This document shows, one piece after another, positions 52,872 through 62,329 of a DNA stretch of 64,000 nucleotides. The first letter of the stretch is position 1. The number at the start of each line of letters is the position of its first letter. The notes beneath the pieces were generated by a model, which was given only the letters and a program-made list of their open reading frames with translations, had not been told where the DNA came from and ran no database searches. The translations under genes were made by a program, and so were the position numbers. This DNA comes from RGIG9608 sp045602425 (GTDB taxonomy: Bacteria; Bacteroidota; Bacteroidia; Bacteroidales; Paludibacteraceae): the NCBI GenBank assembly GCA_045602425.1, contig JAZSBO010000014.1, positions 124,001-188,000 of the forward strand, in the 5' to 3' direction.

Positions 52872-54857
52872 TCAGTAAAGGTTATAAGTTGTTTTTACCA
52901 CCTTAAATTCTGTTCTACGATTTATCTGATCTACAATATCTTTTTGCTCATCAGTAAACAACTCGCAATATTTCTCATCAAGTAAATGTCCTTCTTTCAG
53001 GAAACGATATTTTTTTGCTAAAGCCTTTCCTACTTCAACTGGTTTTGACTTACCATAACCTTTTGCCGTCAGACGTTCCGACTCGATACCCGATTTTATT
53101 AAAAATTCGACAACAGATTCAGCACGCTTTTCCGACAATTCCATATTAAAGTCATCATCACCTTTCATATCTGTATGAGATGCTATTTCTATAGTTATAT
53201 TCGGATTATCATTCAACAATTTTACTAAACTTTTCAATGATTTTTCTGAAGAAGCAGTCAAATTCCATTTTCCAAATTCATAGAAAATATCATCTATCTG
53301 TATTGGTTTTGATATTGATGCCAACTCAAATTCGTACTTAAAAGATTTACTATCTGTTAAACTATCTGTCGATAATTTGAACGATTGATTCAGGTAACCT
53401 CTACTTGATGCAAGCATTACATATTGCTCATTTTTATCTAAAAGAATCCGATACGAGCCATCTTTTTTAACACGTTGCTTCACATTCGTTCCATTATTAC
53501 CTATCAATTTCACAACCGCATCAGGCAGAATCTCTCCATCTTGATCAACTACAGTTCCTTCTATCGAAAGAACAACTTCAGGAAGTAGGAAACTCCAAAT
53601 CTTGTCGTAACCTTTACTTTGTTTACGATTTGACGAGAAAAAACCATTTTCTTGCTCAAACGCAAATGTAATACCAAAATCATCGGCATTAGAATTTATA
53701 GGTATTCCCATATTTTTTACTTGCCAACGAAATATACTATCTTGATCTGCCTTAAAAACATCCAATCCACCAAACCCTGAATGTCCATTCGACGAGAAAT
53801 AAAGATTACCTTTAGCATCAAATGAGGGGAACATTTCATCGCCTTCTGTATTGATATTTTCTCCTAAATTCTCCGGCATTGCATAAGAATCGTCCGCCTT
53901 TATTTCACTTCTCCAAATATCCTTCCCTCCAAAGCCATTAGCATTATCCGACACAAAATAAAGATATTTACCATCGGGTGAAAGAGCTGGATGAGCTGTG
54001 GATATACTACTATCGTTGAACAAAGCCACCTTAATAGGCGAAGACCATTGAGCACCAGATCGAACAGATTTATAGATCTCAGCCCCAAGACTTGAACCTT
54101 TCACCGATCGACAACGTGTAAAATAAATAGTTTTTCCATCCATAGAAAAACAACAAGCTCCTTCATCGTCAGCAGTATTAAAATCACCTTCAAATAGTTG
54201 CAATTCTTCCCACTTACCAGAAGCATTCTTCTTTGTAAACAAAAAATTATTATTAGGCAACCCTGTTATTGCACTATTTTTTTTATTTATTTTATTATCA
54301 CGATTTGTTGTAATAACCAACGACTCAAAATTTTTTCCAACAAAAACAGGGCAAAACTCTGAATTCTTTCTTGAATTTAAAAACGAGGCTTGCTTAACAA
54401 CATAACGTGTCGGATTTTTCTTCCACTCTTCAATTTGTTCACATGCAAGAATCGCAGTTTTTACTAACTCACTTTCAGGATTTGCTTTTAAGTATAGTTT
54501 ATAGTTTTTCAAAGCCTCCGAATATTGTCCATTTTTATGCAAAACTTGAGCATAACGTAAATACACTTCTGGATCTTTATATTTGCTACTAATTGCTCTT
54601 GCGTAAGCCCGAATAGCTTTAGAATTATTATTTGACAAACGATAGCATTCTCCCATTTTGAATAAAACAGAAGCTTTCAATGCCTTATCTTTCTTACTTA
54701 TCGAACGTTGAGTTGTATTATATAATTCTGCAGCGGCATAATACTCTCCTATTTCGCAACGTTTGTCTGCATTTTTTAACCGACTTGATACGCTACACGA
54801 TGATAAGAAAAATAGAGATAAAAAAAAGATGAGATATTTGCCTTGAATATACATCAT
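52872..54857 (-). CDS. porE: PorE-like type IX secretion lipoprotein (TPR, propeller, CRD, OmpA)
   Basis: A 661-residue lipoprotein (signal to Cys21, lipobox LSSC). Domains in order: TPR repeats about 30-150 (AYARAISSKYKDPEVYLRYA); a PD40-type beta-propeller about 155-430 (LSPDGKYLYFVSDN, FPSFDAKGNLYFSSNGH); a carboxypeptidase regulatory-like domain about 435-530 (IEGTVVDQDGEILPDAVVKL); and an OmpA-like peptidoglycan-binding domain about 540-661 (IEIASHTDMKGDDDFN, RLTAKGYGKSKP). This order and length match PorE of Porphyromonas gingivalis, which anchors the type IX secretion machine. It agrees with the sorting domain on the nuclease at 3066-5247. Confidence 0.88.
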   Translation of the reverse strand: MMYIQGKYLIFFLSLFFLSSCSVSSRLKNADKRCEIGEYYAAAELYNTTQRSISKKDKALKASVLFKMGECYRLSNNNSKAIRAYARAISSKYKDPEVYLRYAQVLHKNGQYSEALKNYKLYLKANPESELVKTAILACEQIEEWKKNPTRYVVKQASFLNSRKNSEFCPVFVGKNFESLVITTNRDNKINKKNSAITGLPNNNFLFTKKNASGKWEELQLFEGDFNTADDEGACCFSMDGKTIYFTRCRSVKGSSLGAEIYKSVRSGAQWSSPIKVALFNDSSISTAHPALSPDGKYLYFVSDNANGFGGKDIWRSEIKADDSYAMPENLGENINTEGDEMFPSFDAKGNLYFSSNGHSGFGGLDVFKADQDSIFRWQVKNMGIPINSNADDFGITFAFEQENGFFSSNRKQSKGYDKIWSFLLPEVVLSIEGTVVDQDGEILPDAVVKLIGNNGTNVKQRVKKDGSYRILLDKNEQYVMLASSRGYLNQSFKLSTDSLTDSKSFKYEFELASISKPIQIDDIFYEFGKWNLTASSEKSLKSLVKLLNDNPNITIEIASHTDMKGDDDFNMELSEKRAESVVEFLIKSGIESERLTAKGYGKSKPVEVGKALAKKYRFLKEGHLLDEKYCELFTDEQKDIVDQINRRTEFKVVKTTYNLY

Positions 54858-54860
54858 ATT

Positions 54861-55667
54861 CTAACGGATGCGATGTTTCAGTATTTCTATTTTATGCACA
54901 ACTTTGGTTCGCTCTTGCTCCAACCTATAACAATCTGCCAAAATCATTGAAAAATCAAAAGTAGCTCTGATTGCCTCTTTGTCGTTTTTTGTTAGATAAT
55001 AAACATATTCTCTAACACCTTTTAAGCAAACTTTTATGGAATTTTGCTCACGAAGAGCAATGAAATTTGCAATATTTGTAGCCTCTTCCGCTTCAAACAA
55101 CAAATTTTCCATAATCATATTCTCATCAGAGAATGAATTATACACACCTTGTTCTTTCGAGCGATAAAGAACTTCATCAGCAGTTAAACTTAAAGCGTGA
55201 TGTTGTACATCAACATTACCATAATATTGACTCACAACTGAAAAAACACCACGTTCATCAACCATTGGCTTTAAATATGTTCTATTTAAATTATATGCCA
55301 TTTGCATTTTTCGATGAAGATAAGAGCCGTAATCTTGATATAATGTATCTTTCGTAAAAATGAAATCTTTTTTTAACAAGGTTAATTCTTTTTGTTTTTC
55401 TGGCAATAATGTATCAATATATGCAAGGGTTCGTTCGTTTTCGAACAACTGTATTTTCCACTCTAATGTATCAGCCATTCTACGATATTTAACTAACGAA
55501 GCATATTCTTGATGTATTGAATCCAAAACTATTTTTGCAGAATTCCATTCGTTGTTTTGAATATGCATATTAGCTTTTTCTAACAAATCAGAAGCCTTGT
55601 CCTCATCGCTTTTCGAACAAGCTACAAACAATGAGAAAACAAGTATAATTAAAATGGTCTTTTTCAT
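54861..55667 (-). CDS. lipoprotein of unknown function with coiled-coil character
   Basis: A 268-residue protein with a lipoprotein signal (MKKTILIILVFSLFVAC). The body is mostly helical and charged: a possible TPR-like hairpin at residues 25-60 (LEKANMHIQNNEWNSAKIVL), a coiled segment near 60-120 and a long helical C-terminus. No catalytic motif or named domain is visible. It sits 3 bases before porE and 2 bases after the DUF2007 gene, so an envelope role near PorE is possible but unproven. Confidence 0.8.
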   Translation of the reverse strand: MKKTILIILVFSLFVACSKSDEDKASDLLEKANMHIQNNEWNSAKIVLDSIHQEYASLVKYRRMADTLEWKIQLFENERTLAYIDTLLPEKQKELTLLKKDFIFTKDTLYQDYGSYLHRKMQMAYNLNRTYLKPMVDERGVFSVVSQYYGNVDVQHHALSLTADEVLYRSKEQGVYNSFSDENMIMENLLFEAEEATNIANFIALREQNSIKVCLKGVREYVYYLTKNDKEAIRATFDFSMILADCYRLEQERTKVVHKIEILKHRIR

Positions 55668-55669
55668 AA

Positions 55670-55891
55670 CTAACTACATGAATAGTATTCTTTTAATACT
55701 TTCTCTGCCAAACATTTATCTTTCTCTAATAAATGTAATCTAATTCCACCAAAAGGAGAAGAGAACATTGGATACATTTGTACAATATTTTCATCACTTA
55801 AAAAACACTCTATTCCATTTTTCTTTAAAATATCGTACTCTATATTAGCCAATAGCAGATCAGTATATGTTTTAAATACAATCGTTTTCAT
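55670..55891 (-). CDS. DUF2007 small protein
   Basis: A 73-residue protein matching DUF2007 (putative signal-transducing family): VFKTYTDLLLANIEYDILKKNGI and the closing GGIRLHLLEKDKCLAEKVL form the usual beta-alpha-beta fold, resembling a PII-like or ferredoxin-like domain. There is no signal peptide. The function is unknown. It is tightly packed 2 bases after thrC. Confidence 0.85.
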   Translation of the reverse strand: MKTIVFKTYTDLLLANIEYDILKKNGIECFLSDENIVQMYPMFSSPFGGIRLHLLEKDKCLAEKVLKEYYSCS

Positions 55892-55893
55892 TA

Positions 55894-57198
55894 TTACAAA
55901 TTCATCAAATACGACTTAAAGTCAGAAAAATCTTTTGACATTGGTATCGATTGCTTCTTCCCATTCATAAATGTTTTTATTTTTTCAGGTACTTCCAACG
56001 ACTGTTCAATGATTGTCTCTACCGTATCTTTGAATTTTATTGGATGTGCAGTTTCTAAAAAGACACCTACTTCATCTTCTGCCAATTGCTCTTTCAATGC
56101 CAAATATCCACAAGCACCATGAGGATCTAACAAATATTTATTTGTAGAGAAACATTCTGAAATGCCTTTTCCTATCTCATTATCAGAATAAGCGACACCA
56201 CTAATTTCTTTACAAATCTCAGCATGACTATCGTTATATAAATTAAGTATACGAGCAAAATTACTTGGATCACCCACATCCATAGCATTCGCAATCGTAG
56301 CAACCGAAGGACGAGGCTGATATTTACCCGTTTCTAAATATTGTAAAAATATATCATTTCTGTTATTTGCAGCGATAAATCGATAAATCGGCAAGCCCAT
56401 CTTTTTTGCAAAAATTCCAGCAGTAATATTCCCAAAGTTTCCACTAGGCACACACATTACAACTTTCTGATGCTTTGCCAACATTTTTTTTAGTTGGGCA
56501 TAAGCATAAAAGTAATAAAACGATTGTGGAAGAAAACGAGCAACATTTATAGAGTTTGCAGAAGTCAACAATTTTTTATTGTTAATATCGTTATCAAGAA
56601 ATGCGGTTTTAACCAAGCGCTGACAGTCATCAAATGTCCCATCAACCTCTATCGCTGTGATATTTTTTCCTAATGTAGTAAATTGACATTCTTGAATAGC
56701 ACTCACTTTCCCTTTCGGATAAAGAACATAAACAGAAATTCCTTCAACACCTAAAAACCCATTAGCGACAGCACTTCCTGTGTCTCCAGATGTTGCTACA
56801 AGTACCTTTACATCCGCCAAACCTTGTTTTTTCACAAAGTAACCTAACAACCGCGACATAAATCGTGCACCAACATCTTTAAATGCTAATGTAGGTCCAT
56901 GAAATAGTTCTAACGTATAAATATTATTCTCAACTTTAACTAATGGAATCTCAAAATTGAGTGTATCATAAACAATTTTTTTCAAATCTTCGGTAGCAAC
57001 ATCTTCTCCGAAAAACGCCTCGGCTACTATAAATGCAATTTCTTGCAAAGAATAGTTTTCTATCTCATCATAAAAAGATGCTGGCAATTTTTTTATGCAA
57101 TCTGGCATAAAAAGCCCCTTATCACTTGCCAAACCTCTTATTACAGCATCACACAAAGAAACGCCTGATTCTTGTTTATTTGTACTATAATACTTCAT
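55894..57198 (-). CDS. thrC: threonine synthase
   Basis: A 434-residue PLP enzyme converting O-phosphohomoserine to threonine. The N-terminal YSTNKQESGVSLCDAVIRGL is the microbial-type start. The PLP lysine is in GPTLAFKDVGARFMSRLLG near residue 107, the substrate loop VATSGDTGSAVANG near 138, and PSGNFGNITAGIFAKKMGLP near 249. Its start overlaps the end of the wzz-type gene by 4 bases (ATGA). Why an amino acid gene sits between polysaccharide export and PorE is unclear, and no fusion is involved. Confidence 0.96.
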   Translation of the reverse strand: MKYYSTNKQESGVSLCDAVIRGLASDKGLFMPDCIKKLPASFYDEIENYSLQEIAFIVAEAFFGEDVATEDLKKIVYDTLNFEIPLVKVENNIYTLELFHGPTLAFKDVGARFMSRLLGYFVKKQGLADVKVLVATSGDTGSAVANGFLGVEGISVYVLYPKGKVSAIQECQFTTLGKNITAIEVDGTFDDCQRLVKTAFLDNDINNKKLLTSANSINVARFLPQSFYYFYAYAQLKKMLAKHQKVVMCVPSGNFGNITAGIFAKKMGLPIYRFIAANNRNDIFLQYLETGKYQPRPSVATIANAMDVGDPSNFARILNLYNDSHAEICKEISGVAYSDNEIGKGISECFSTNKYLLDPHGACGYLALKEQLAEDEVGVFLETAHPIKFKDTVETIIEQSLEVPEKIKTFMNGKKQSIPMSKDFSDFKSYLMNL

Positions 57199-58388
57199 TC
57201 TATATTTTTCTTTTTACGAAGTCTTGAGAATATTGATTTGTCTTCACAATCAAACCAAACTGTAATTTTCTCATTCTGAAGAATTTCAACTATATATTGT
57301 TTGAACACTATCACGCATAAAGCTATGGCAGTACCCATAAAAGCAAATATAAATATAATACTCATTTTGCTCGTCCCTACTGGCTCTATTGGTACAGTAA
57401 CAGGCTCCAATACCATAAACACAGGAGTATCTTCTTTTACACTAATTCGAGCTTGCTCAAGTTGAGAAGTTAAACTTGCATAAACATCAAAAGCAGCCAA
57501 CGATTCCTCTTCCAATCGAGTCATCTTGGCTTGTGCCATTGCCGTAGTCAACGATTTATTCGCATCTTGGAAACGTGCAAGTTTCTCTCGTTTTTCATTG
57601 TAGTTTATTTCTGCTTCTTGAAAACGTTCCTCAACAAAATCAAGATAATTTTGAGCTTTTTGTGTTTTATATTTTATAATATATTTTTGCAAAAGTTGCT
57701 CTGTAGCCGATGTAATTTGAGCAGCAGCAACTGCTTCTGGCATTTTCGATATTATCGAAACGCTATTATTTTTAGGATCAACCGCTATTGTAACAATATT
57801 GTTCAACGCAACAGTAGCCCCATACTCAATTTCATTTAAAGGAACATATTCTGGTGTTTTCTTCTCTTCACTAACATTTACAGAACGTTCCATCATTTCA
57901 TTTCGTAAAGCAATTCGTTTTTTACGCTGTTGAACAGCAAAATAGTTTATCGTCTTTGCTTTTAATCTACGAAACCAAAGAAAACGTTTATAATCTGGTT
58001 TAGTTATATAATCATAAATTGTAACATTAGTCGGAAATTTCGACAATGTAATATTCGTCTGTAACAACTCTTTCTTGAAATGCACATTGTTAAATACATT
58101 TTTATACAAATCAACGGGTAATGCCGAATTTGAAGAACCCGACAACGCATTTAAATTCACACCTGCCATAGCAGCCAAACCACCCAATGAACCACCTATT
58201 TTCAGACCACTTGTACCTTGAGGAACAATAACACTAGTTGCTGCATATTCTTTTTGTGAAAACAAGGCTACAATAACACCACAACAAAAAGAAACAATTA
58301 TCATTCTTAAAATAAAAAGCCTCTTCTTTTTTATATCAGCAAACAGTTCTTTTAAGCTGAATTCTTTATTTTCCATATTCTCTGCCAT
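57195..58388 (-). CDS. Wzz-type polysaccharide chain-length/co-polymerase protein
   Basis: A 397-residue inner-membrane protein with one N-terminal helix (residues about 28-50, ILRMIIVSFCCGVIVAL) and one C-terminal helix (about 343-366), enclosing a periplasmic domain. The periplasmic part has a long coiled coil (QNYLDFVEERFQEAEINYNE to LTSQLEQARISVKED), as in PCP proteins. PVTVPIEPVGTSK before the last helix is the proline-rich motif of this family. There is no tyrosine kinase domain. It works with the Wza-like exporter encoded just upstream. Confidence 0.9.
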   Translation of the reverse strand: MAENMENKEFSLKELFADIKKKRLFILRMIIVSFCCGVIVALFSQKEYAATSVIVPQGTSGLKIGGSLGGLAAMAGVNLNALSGSSNSALPVDLYKNVFNNVHFKKELLQTNITLSKFPTNVTIYDYITKPDYKRFLWFRRLKAKTINYFAVQQRKKRIALRNEMMERSVNVSEEKKTPEYVPLNEIEYGATVALNNIVTIAVDPKNNSVSIISKMPEAVAAAQITSATEQLLQKYIIKYKTQKAQNYLDFVEERFQEAEINYNEKREKLARFQDANKSLTTAMAQAKMTRLEEESLAAFDVYASLTSQLEQARISVKEDTPVFMVLEPVTVPIEPVGTSKMSIIFIFAFMGTAIALCVIVFKQYIVEILQNEKITVWFDCEDKSIFSRLRKKKNIE

Positions 58389-58405
58389 ATAATTTTAATT
58401 ATGGA

Positions 58406-60775
58406 TTATTTTGTAAGGGTCACTACTAAAGTTGTCAATACTGTAGCCAAAGAAACAACCGAAGATGTTATACCGACAATTTCTCCTGCTGACATTGAAC
58501 GACGCTCTTTTTTCAAAGGAACTACAATCTCGCAACCTGGTTGTATTTGAGATGTCAAACGCAACTTTTTCGTTTTTCCATTCATATACACTACATATTT
58601 TTTGCATTTAGCAGCTCTTGATTCATAACCACCAGCCAAATCGATATAATGCAAAATAGATTGCCCTTTTATGAATGGAACTGCACTTTGATTCGCAACT
58701 GCACCACTTATCTTCACCACACCATTATACAATGGAACAATCACTCTATCTCCTTCTCGTAAAATAAGATCATCTTTTCCTCTTTCATCTTCCATTATTT
58801 TTTCAAAATCCAAACCTATAACATACTCACGTTCGTTATCAATAAGTTCGACAAGTGTACTATCATTATTCAAAGCTTTATCTTTCCTTATTTTATCCAT
58901 AAGAGCCTTTGAGCGAGCAAATTCAGATTCATTCATCTTTCGTACCAACGTACAACCTTTTATATAAGCATTTTTGGTAAATCCACCCGCACGCTTTATC
59001 AATGACGAAATAGTTTCATTTTTCGATAATTTTGCATACACACCAGGCAACAAAACTTCTCCTGATATTGTCACATTATCTTGCTCCTTATACCAAGGAG
59101 ATTGATAGACAAATATTTCATCAAATGGTTCTAAAACAAAATCATCCGCTTCATTATCTTCTAACGAAAAAGAGTAAGTTTTTATAGTTTTATCGTCAAC
59201 ATCTTTCTCTTCGAAACAACGGCGATAAACATCGACTCTTCCTTTATATGCAGATTCTAACATTCCTCCTGCTTGCAACAAAATATCTTCTATATGCATT
59301 TGTTTTACAAAAGGATATTCACCAGGATTCTTCACACTTCCACGAATCGTTATGTAATGAGTTTCTTTAGTTGATTGAACAGAAGGGATAAACAGCAAAT
59401 CATTCTTCTGTAGTGTTACATCAACTATTTTACCTGACAGCAAATCGTCAACATTGAACGATTCTGAATATTTCGTATAATCGTCAGCTTGACGGTACAA
59501 TATAACATGTTCCCGAAAGGCATCTCCTTTCAACCCTCCAGCAACATCAATAAGGTCCTTAACAGTTTTTATATCCGAACCTATTGCATAAACTCCAGGA
59601 CGATAAATAGCTCCAGCTATTTCAACCTTATTTTCATAATCAGGCAAAATAGTAGCAATCTCAAGCTCATCGCCATTTTTCAACTCAAATGACTTATAGT
59701 CATCTTCTTTTATGGTATAATATTGATGTTTGTCTGCTCCATTGCGACTTAATTGTATATTTTTAGCAAAAGCTTTATCTGCAAATCCTCCAGAAAAACA
59801 CAACAAATCATCAATGGTTTCGCCCACTTTCATTTCATATTTCATTGGACGTTTTACTGCTCCTGCTATATTAACCATTACATCAAACGTTCCTACTAAA
59901 ACAACATCGCCATCATTCAATATGACGTCATCATTATTTTTGCCTTTCAACAAATAGTCATAAACGTCTAACGTTTTAAAAATCTTGCCATTGCGAAAAA
60001 CCTGAATATTTCTCAACGATCCTATTGGCGACACTCCTCCAGCTACATATAATGCATGAAAAACAGACGATAGCGACGAAATAGAATAAGTTCCAGGAGC
60101 CGTAACCTCACCAAGAATGTTTACCTGAATACCTCTAAGTTTTCCTAACGAAACTTTCATATATGTATTACCATTCGACGAACTCAAATCTGAATAAACT
60201 TTTCCGTAAGCGATTTTCAAACGTCGCGAAGCTTCTTTCATTTTCAATCCACTCAAGGTTATCAAACCTACATTGGGTAAAACAACATCACCTTCAGGCG
60301 AAATGACCTGAATCTCGGAAAACTCCGAATTACCCCACACATCAATCACAATTTCATCACCAGGACCAAGAACATAGTCGTCTGGAACAGGGACATTAAG
60401 ATTAGGAGCAAAATTCAATTGCTTATTCAAAAAAAGATTTTGTCCGAAAATTTTACTAACCTCTTCTCGTGTTTTTTCATCCATCACAATAGGTTGTTCA
60501 ACAACGACTTGCTCACGCAATCGATTATCAGTATCTACTCGATGCGATTCCATAGCATTAGCATTTTTCATTTTCTGCTCAAGCATTTTCAGGCGTTGTA
60601 AAGAAATACCTCGTTGTTCCAAATCCTCCATTATTTCTACTTGTGAATGTCCTGCATCTTTATGATCTTGAAGGATTTTTATCAGTTGAGTATCTGTAAT
60701 TTGAGCAAAAGCAAACAAACTGAAAAACACAAATACTCCGACACAAAAAGTTCTTCTATTTTTCTTCATATTCAT
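58406..60775 (-). CDS. SLBB-domain outer-membrane polysaccharide export protein (Wza-like)
   Basis: A 789-residue protein with a cleavable signal (MKKNRRTFCVGVFVFFSLFAFA). A poly_export domain is near residues 115-190 (DDYVLGPGDEIVIDVWG), followed by about six SLBB repeats between 200 and 750 (VNILGEVTAPGTYS, VNIAGAVKRPMKYE, VEIAGAIYRPGVYA, ITIRGSVKNPGEYP, VTISGEVLLPGVYA, VKISGAVANQSAVP). A final helix (ITSSVVSLATVLTTLVVTL) may anchor it. It is longer than E. coli Wza (about 380) because of the extra SLBB units. It exports capsule or exopolysaccharide and lies 17 bases before the Wzz-type gene. ATG 60769 is an alternative start. Confidence 0.93.
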   Translation of the reverse strand: MNMKKNRRTFCVGVFVFFSLFAFAQITDTQLIKILQDHKDAGHSQVEIMEDLEQRGISLQRLKMLEQKMKNANAMESHRVDTDNRLREQVVVEQPIVMDEKTREEVSKIFGQNLFLNKQLNFAPNLNVPVPDDYVLGPGDEIVIDVWGNSEFSEIQVISPEGDVVLPNVGLITLSGLKMKEASRRLKIAYGKVYSDLSSSNGNTYMKVSLGKLRGIQVNILGEVTAPGTYSISSLSSVFHALYVAGGVSPIGSLRNIQVFRNGKIFKTLDVYDYLLKGKNNDDVILNDGDVVLVGTFDVMVNIAGAVKRPMKYEMKVGETIDDLLCFSGGFADKAFAKNIQLSRNGADKHQYYTIKEDDYKSFELKNGDELEIATILPDYENKVEIAGAIYRPGVYAIGSDIKTVKDLIDVAGGLKGDAFREHVILYRQADDYTKYSESFNVDDLLSGKIVDVTLQKNDLLFIPSVQSTKETHYITIRGSVKNPGEYPFVKQMHIEDILLQAGGMLESAYKGRVDVYRRCFEEKDVDDKTIKTYSFSLEDNEADDFVLEPFDEIFVYQSPWYKEQDNVTISGEVLLPGVYAKLSKNETISSLIKRAGGFTKNAYIKGCTLVRKMNESEFARSKALMDKIRKDKALNNDSTLVELIDNEREYVIGLDFEKIMEDERGKDDLILREGDRVIVPLYNGVVKISGAVANQSAVPFIKGQSILHYIDLAGGYESRAAKCKKYVVYMNGKTKKLRLTSQIQPGCEIVVPLKKERRSMSAGEIVGITSSVVSLATVLTTLVVTLTK

Positions 60776-60813
60776 TATATAGTTTAATTCAAAAAATATA
60801 TTTAATAAACGTG

Positions 60814-60821
60814 CAAAGATA
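60814..60821 (-). promoter_or_regulatory. -7 box for the polysaccharide export operon
   Basis: CAAAGATA on the plus strand reads TATCTTTG on the minus strand, about 38 bases before the SLBB gene, divergent from radA. Confidence 0.45.
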
Positions 60822-60854
60822 TGAGTTTATTGTAAAACCTTATCGGTTTTTCAT

Positions 60855-60862
60855 TATTTTTG
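60855..60862 (+). promoter_or_regulatory. -7 box for radA
   Basis: TATTTTTG matches TAnnTTTG and lies 21 bases before ATG 60884. It supports the start at 60884 over an in-frame non-ATG start inside the box. Confidence 0.5.
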
Positions 60863-60883
60863 CCAAACAAACACAACAATTTT

Positions 60884-62257
60884 ATGGCTAAAACAAAATC
60901 GGTTTTCGTTTGTCAGAAATGCGGAGCAGAATCGGCAAAATGGATTGGAAAATGTCCAGCTTGTGGAGAATGGAATAGTTATTCTGAAGAAATCATTCAC
61001 AAAGAACAAAATTCGGCATCAAAGATTCCACACAATTATACAGAAAGTGAAAAACAAAAACCCATTCTAATTGAAAATGTTATTGCAACAAACGAGAAAA
61101 GAACCGATACGACATCAACTGAATTTAACAGAGTGCTTGGAGGAGGATTAGTTGCAGGATCGTTAGTACTAATCGGAGGAGAGCCAGGTATTGGGAAATC
61201 AACATTGGTATTGCAAATAGCATTAAGAATGAAAGATAGAAAAATCCTTTATGTTTCAGGTGAAGAAAGCACCAATCAAATAAAGATGCGTTCGGAGCGA
61301 ATACAAAAACCTGAATCGGAATGCTACGTTGTAAGCGAAACTTCCCTCGAACATATTTTTACTCACATCAAAAACATAAAACCTGATATTGTTATCGTAG
61401 ATTCGATACAAACAATATCGACCGAGACAGTTGACTCTTCGCCAGGAAGCATCACACAAGTACGCGAATGTGCCATTGCACTACTTCGTTTTGCAAAAGA
61501 AACAAATATCCCCGTTTTGCTAATTGGACATATCAATAAAGATGGAAACATTGCCGGTCCGAAAGTTTTAGAACACATCGTTGACACCGTTCTTCAATTC
61601 GAAGGCGACAGACACTACATGTATCGCATTTTACGAGCCAACAAAAATCGCTTTGGCAGTACCGACGAATTAGCCATTTTCGAAATGAACAATTATGGTT
61701 TACGCGAAGTATTAAACCCTTCGGAATTACTTTTATCGCATTCGCAAGATGCATTAAGCGGGATTGCTGTTTCGGCTGCGATTGAAGGCGTACGACCATT
61801 TTTAATAGAAGTCCAAGCATTAGTAAGCACTGCTGCCTATGGAACTCCACAGCGTTCTTCGACAGGATTTGACGCTCGACGACTGAATATGCTTTTGGCC
61901 GTTATCGAAAAACGAGCAGGATTCAAATTAGCCCAAAAAGATGTTTTTATAAACATCGCTGGCGGATTGAAAGTAAACGACCCCGGCATTGATTTGTCAA
62001 TACTTTCAGCAGTTCTATCTTCAAATCTCGATATTGCGATAGAAAAATCTATTTGTATGGCTGGCGAAGTCGGATTGTCGGGAGAGATTCGCCCTATTTC
62101 ACGTATCGAACAACGAATCAAAGAAGCCGAAAAACTCGGTTTTAAAAAGATTATTATCCCTGAATATAATTTCAAACAATTAGTAAAAAAAGATGGCGAA
62201 ATAGAAATTGTCCATGTTAAAAGAATAGAAGATGCGTTCAGATGTTTATTCGGATAA
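60884..62257 (+). CDS. radA: RadA/Sms DNA repair ATPase
   Basis: A 457-residue branch-migration helicase that processes recombination intermediates. It has an N-terminal C4 zinc finger (CQKC near residue 9 and CPAC near 24), a RecA-like core with Walker A GGEPGIGKSTL near 98, Walker B IVIVDSIQT near 176, the RadA motif KNRFGS near 255, and a C-terminal Lon-protease-like domain (AGGLKVNDPGIDLSILSAVL near 365), which is inactive as a protease. It diverges from the polysaccharide export operon. Confidence 0.97.
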   Translation: MAKTKSVFVCQKCGAESAKWIGKCPACGEWNSYSEEIIHKEQNSASKIPHNYTESEKQKPILIENVIATNEKRTDTTSTEFNRVLGGGLVAGSLVLIGGEPGIGKSTLVLQIALRMKDRKILYVSGEESTNQIKMRSERIQKPESECYVVSETSLEHIFTHIKNIKPDIVIVDSIQTISTETVDSSPGSITQVRECAIALLRFAKETNIPVLLIGHINKDGNIAGPKVLEHIVDTVLQFEGDRHYMYRILRANKNRFGSTDELAIFEMNNYGLREVLNPSELLLSHSQDALSGIAVSAAIEGVRPFLIEVQALVSTAAYGTPQRSSTGFDARRLNMLLAVIEKRAGFKLAQKDVFINIAGGLKVNDPGIDLSILSAVLSSNLDIAIEKSICMAGEVGLSGEIRPISRIEQRIKEAEKLGFKKIIIPEYNFKQLVKKDGEIEIVHVKRIEDAFRCLFG

Positions 62258-62264
62258 ATTTTGT

Positions 62265-62295
62265 TTTGCCCCGTTTTTTTTTCTTTGTATTTTTG
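62265..62295 (+). promoter_or_regulatory. promoter for pfp
   Basis: TTTG at 62265-62268, 19-base spacer, TATTTTTG at 62288-62295. Good agreement with the -33/-7 consensus, with a leader of about 30 bases. Confidence 0.65.
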
Positions 62296-62329
62296 TGCGA
62301 TTTTTAAAAACTATTAAAACATTATATCA

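Noticed and set aside
61256..62175. Antisense frames inside radA and similar ones in pfp and guaA
   Set aside because: Shadow frames of well-conserved genes with no independent support.
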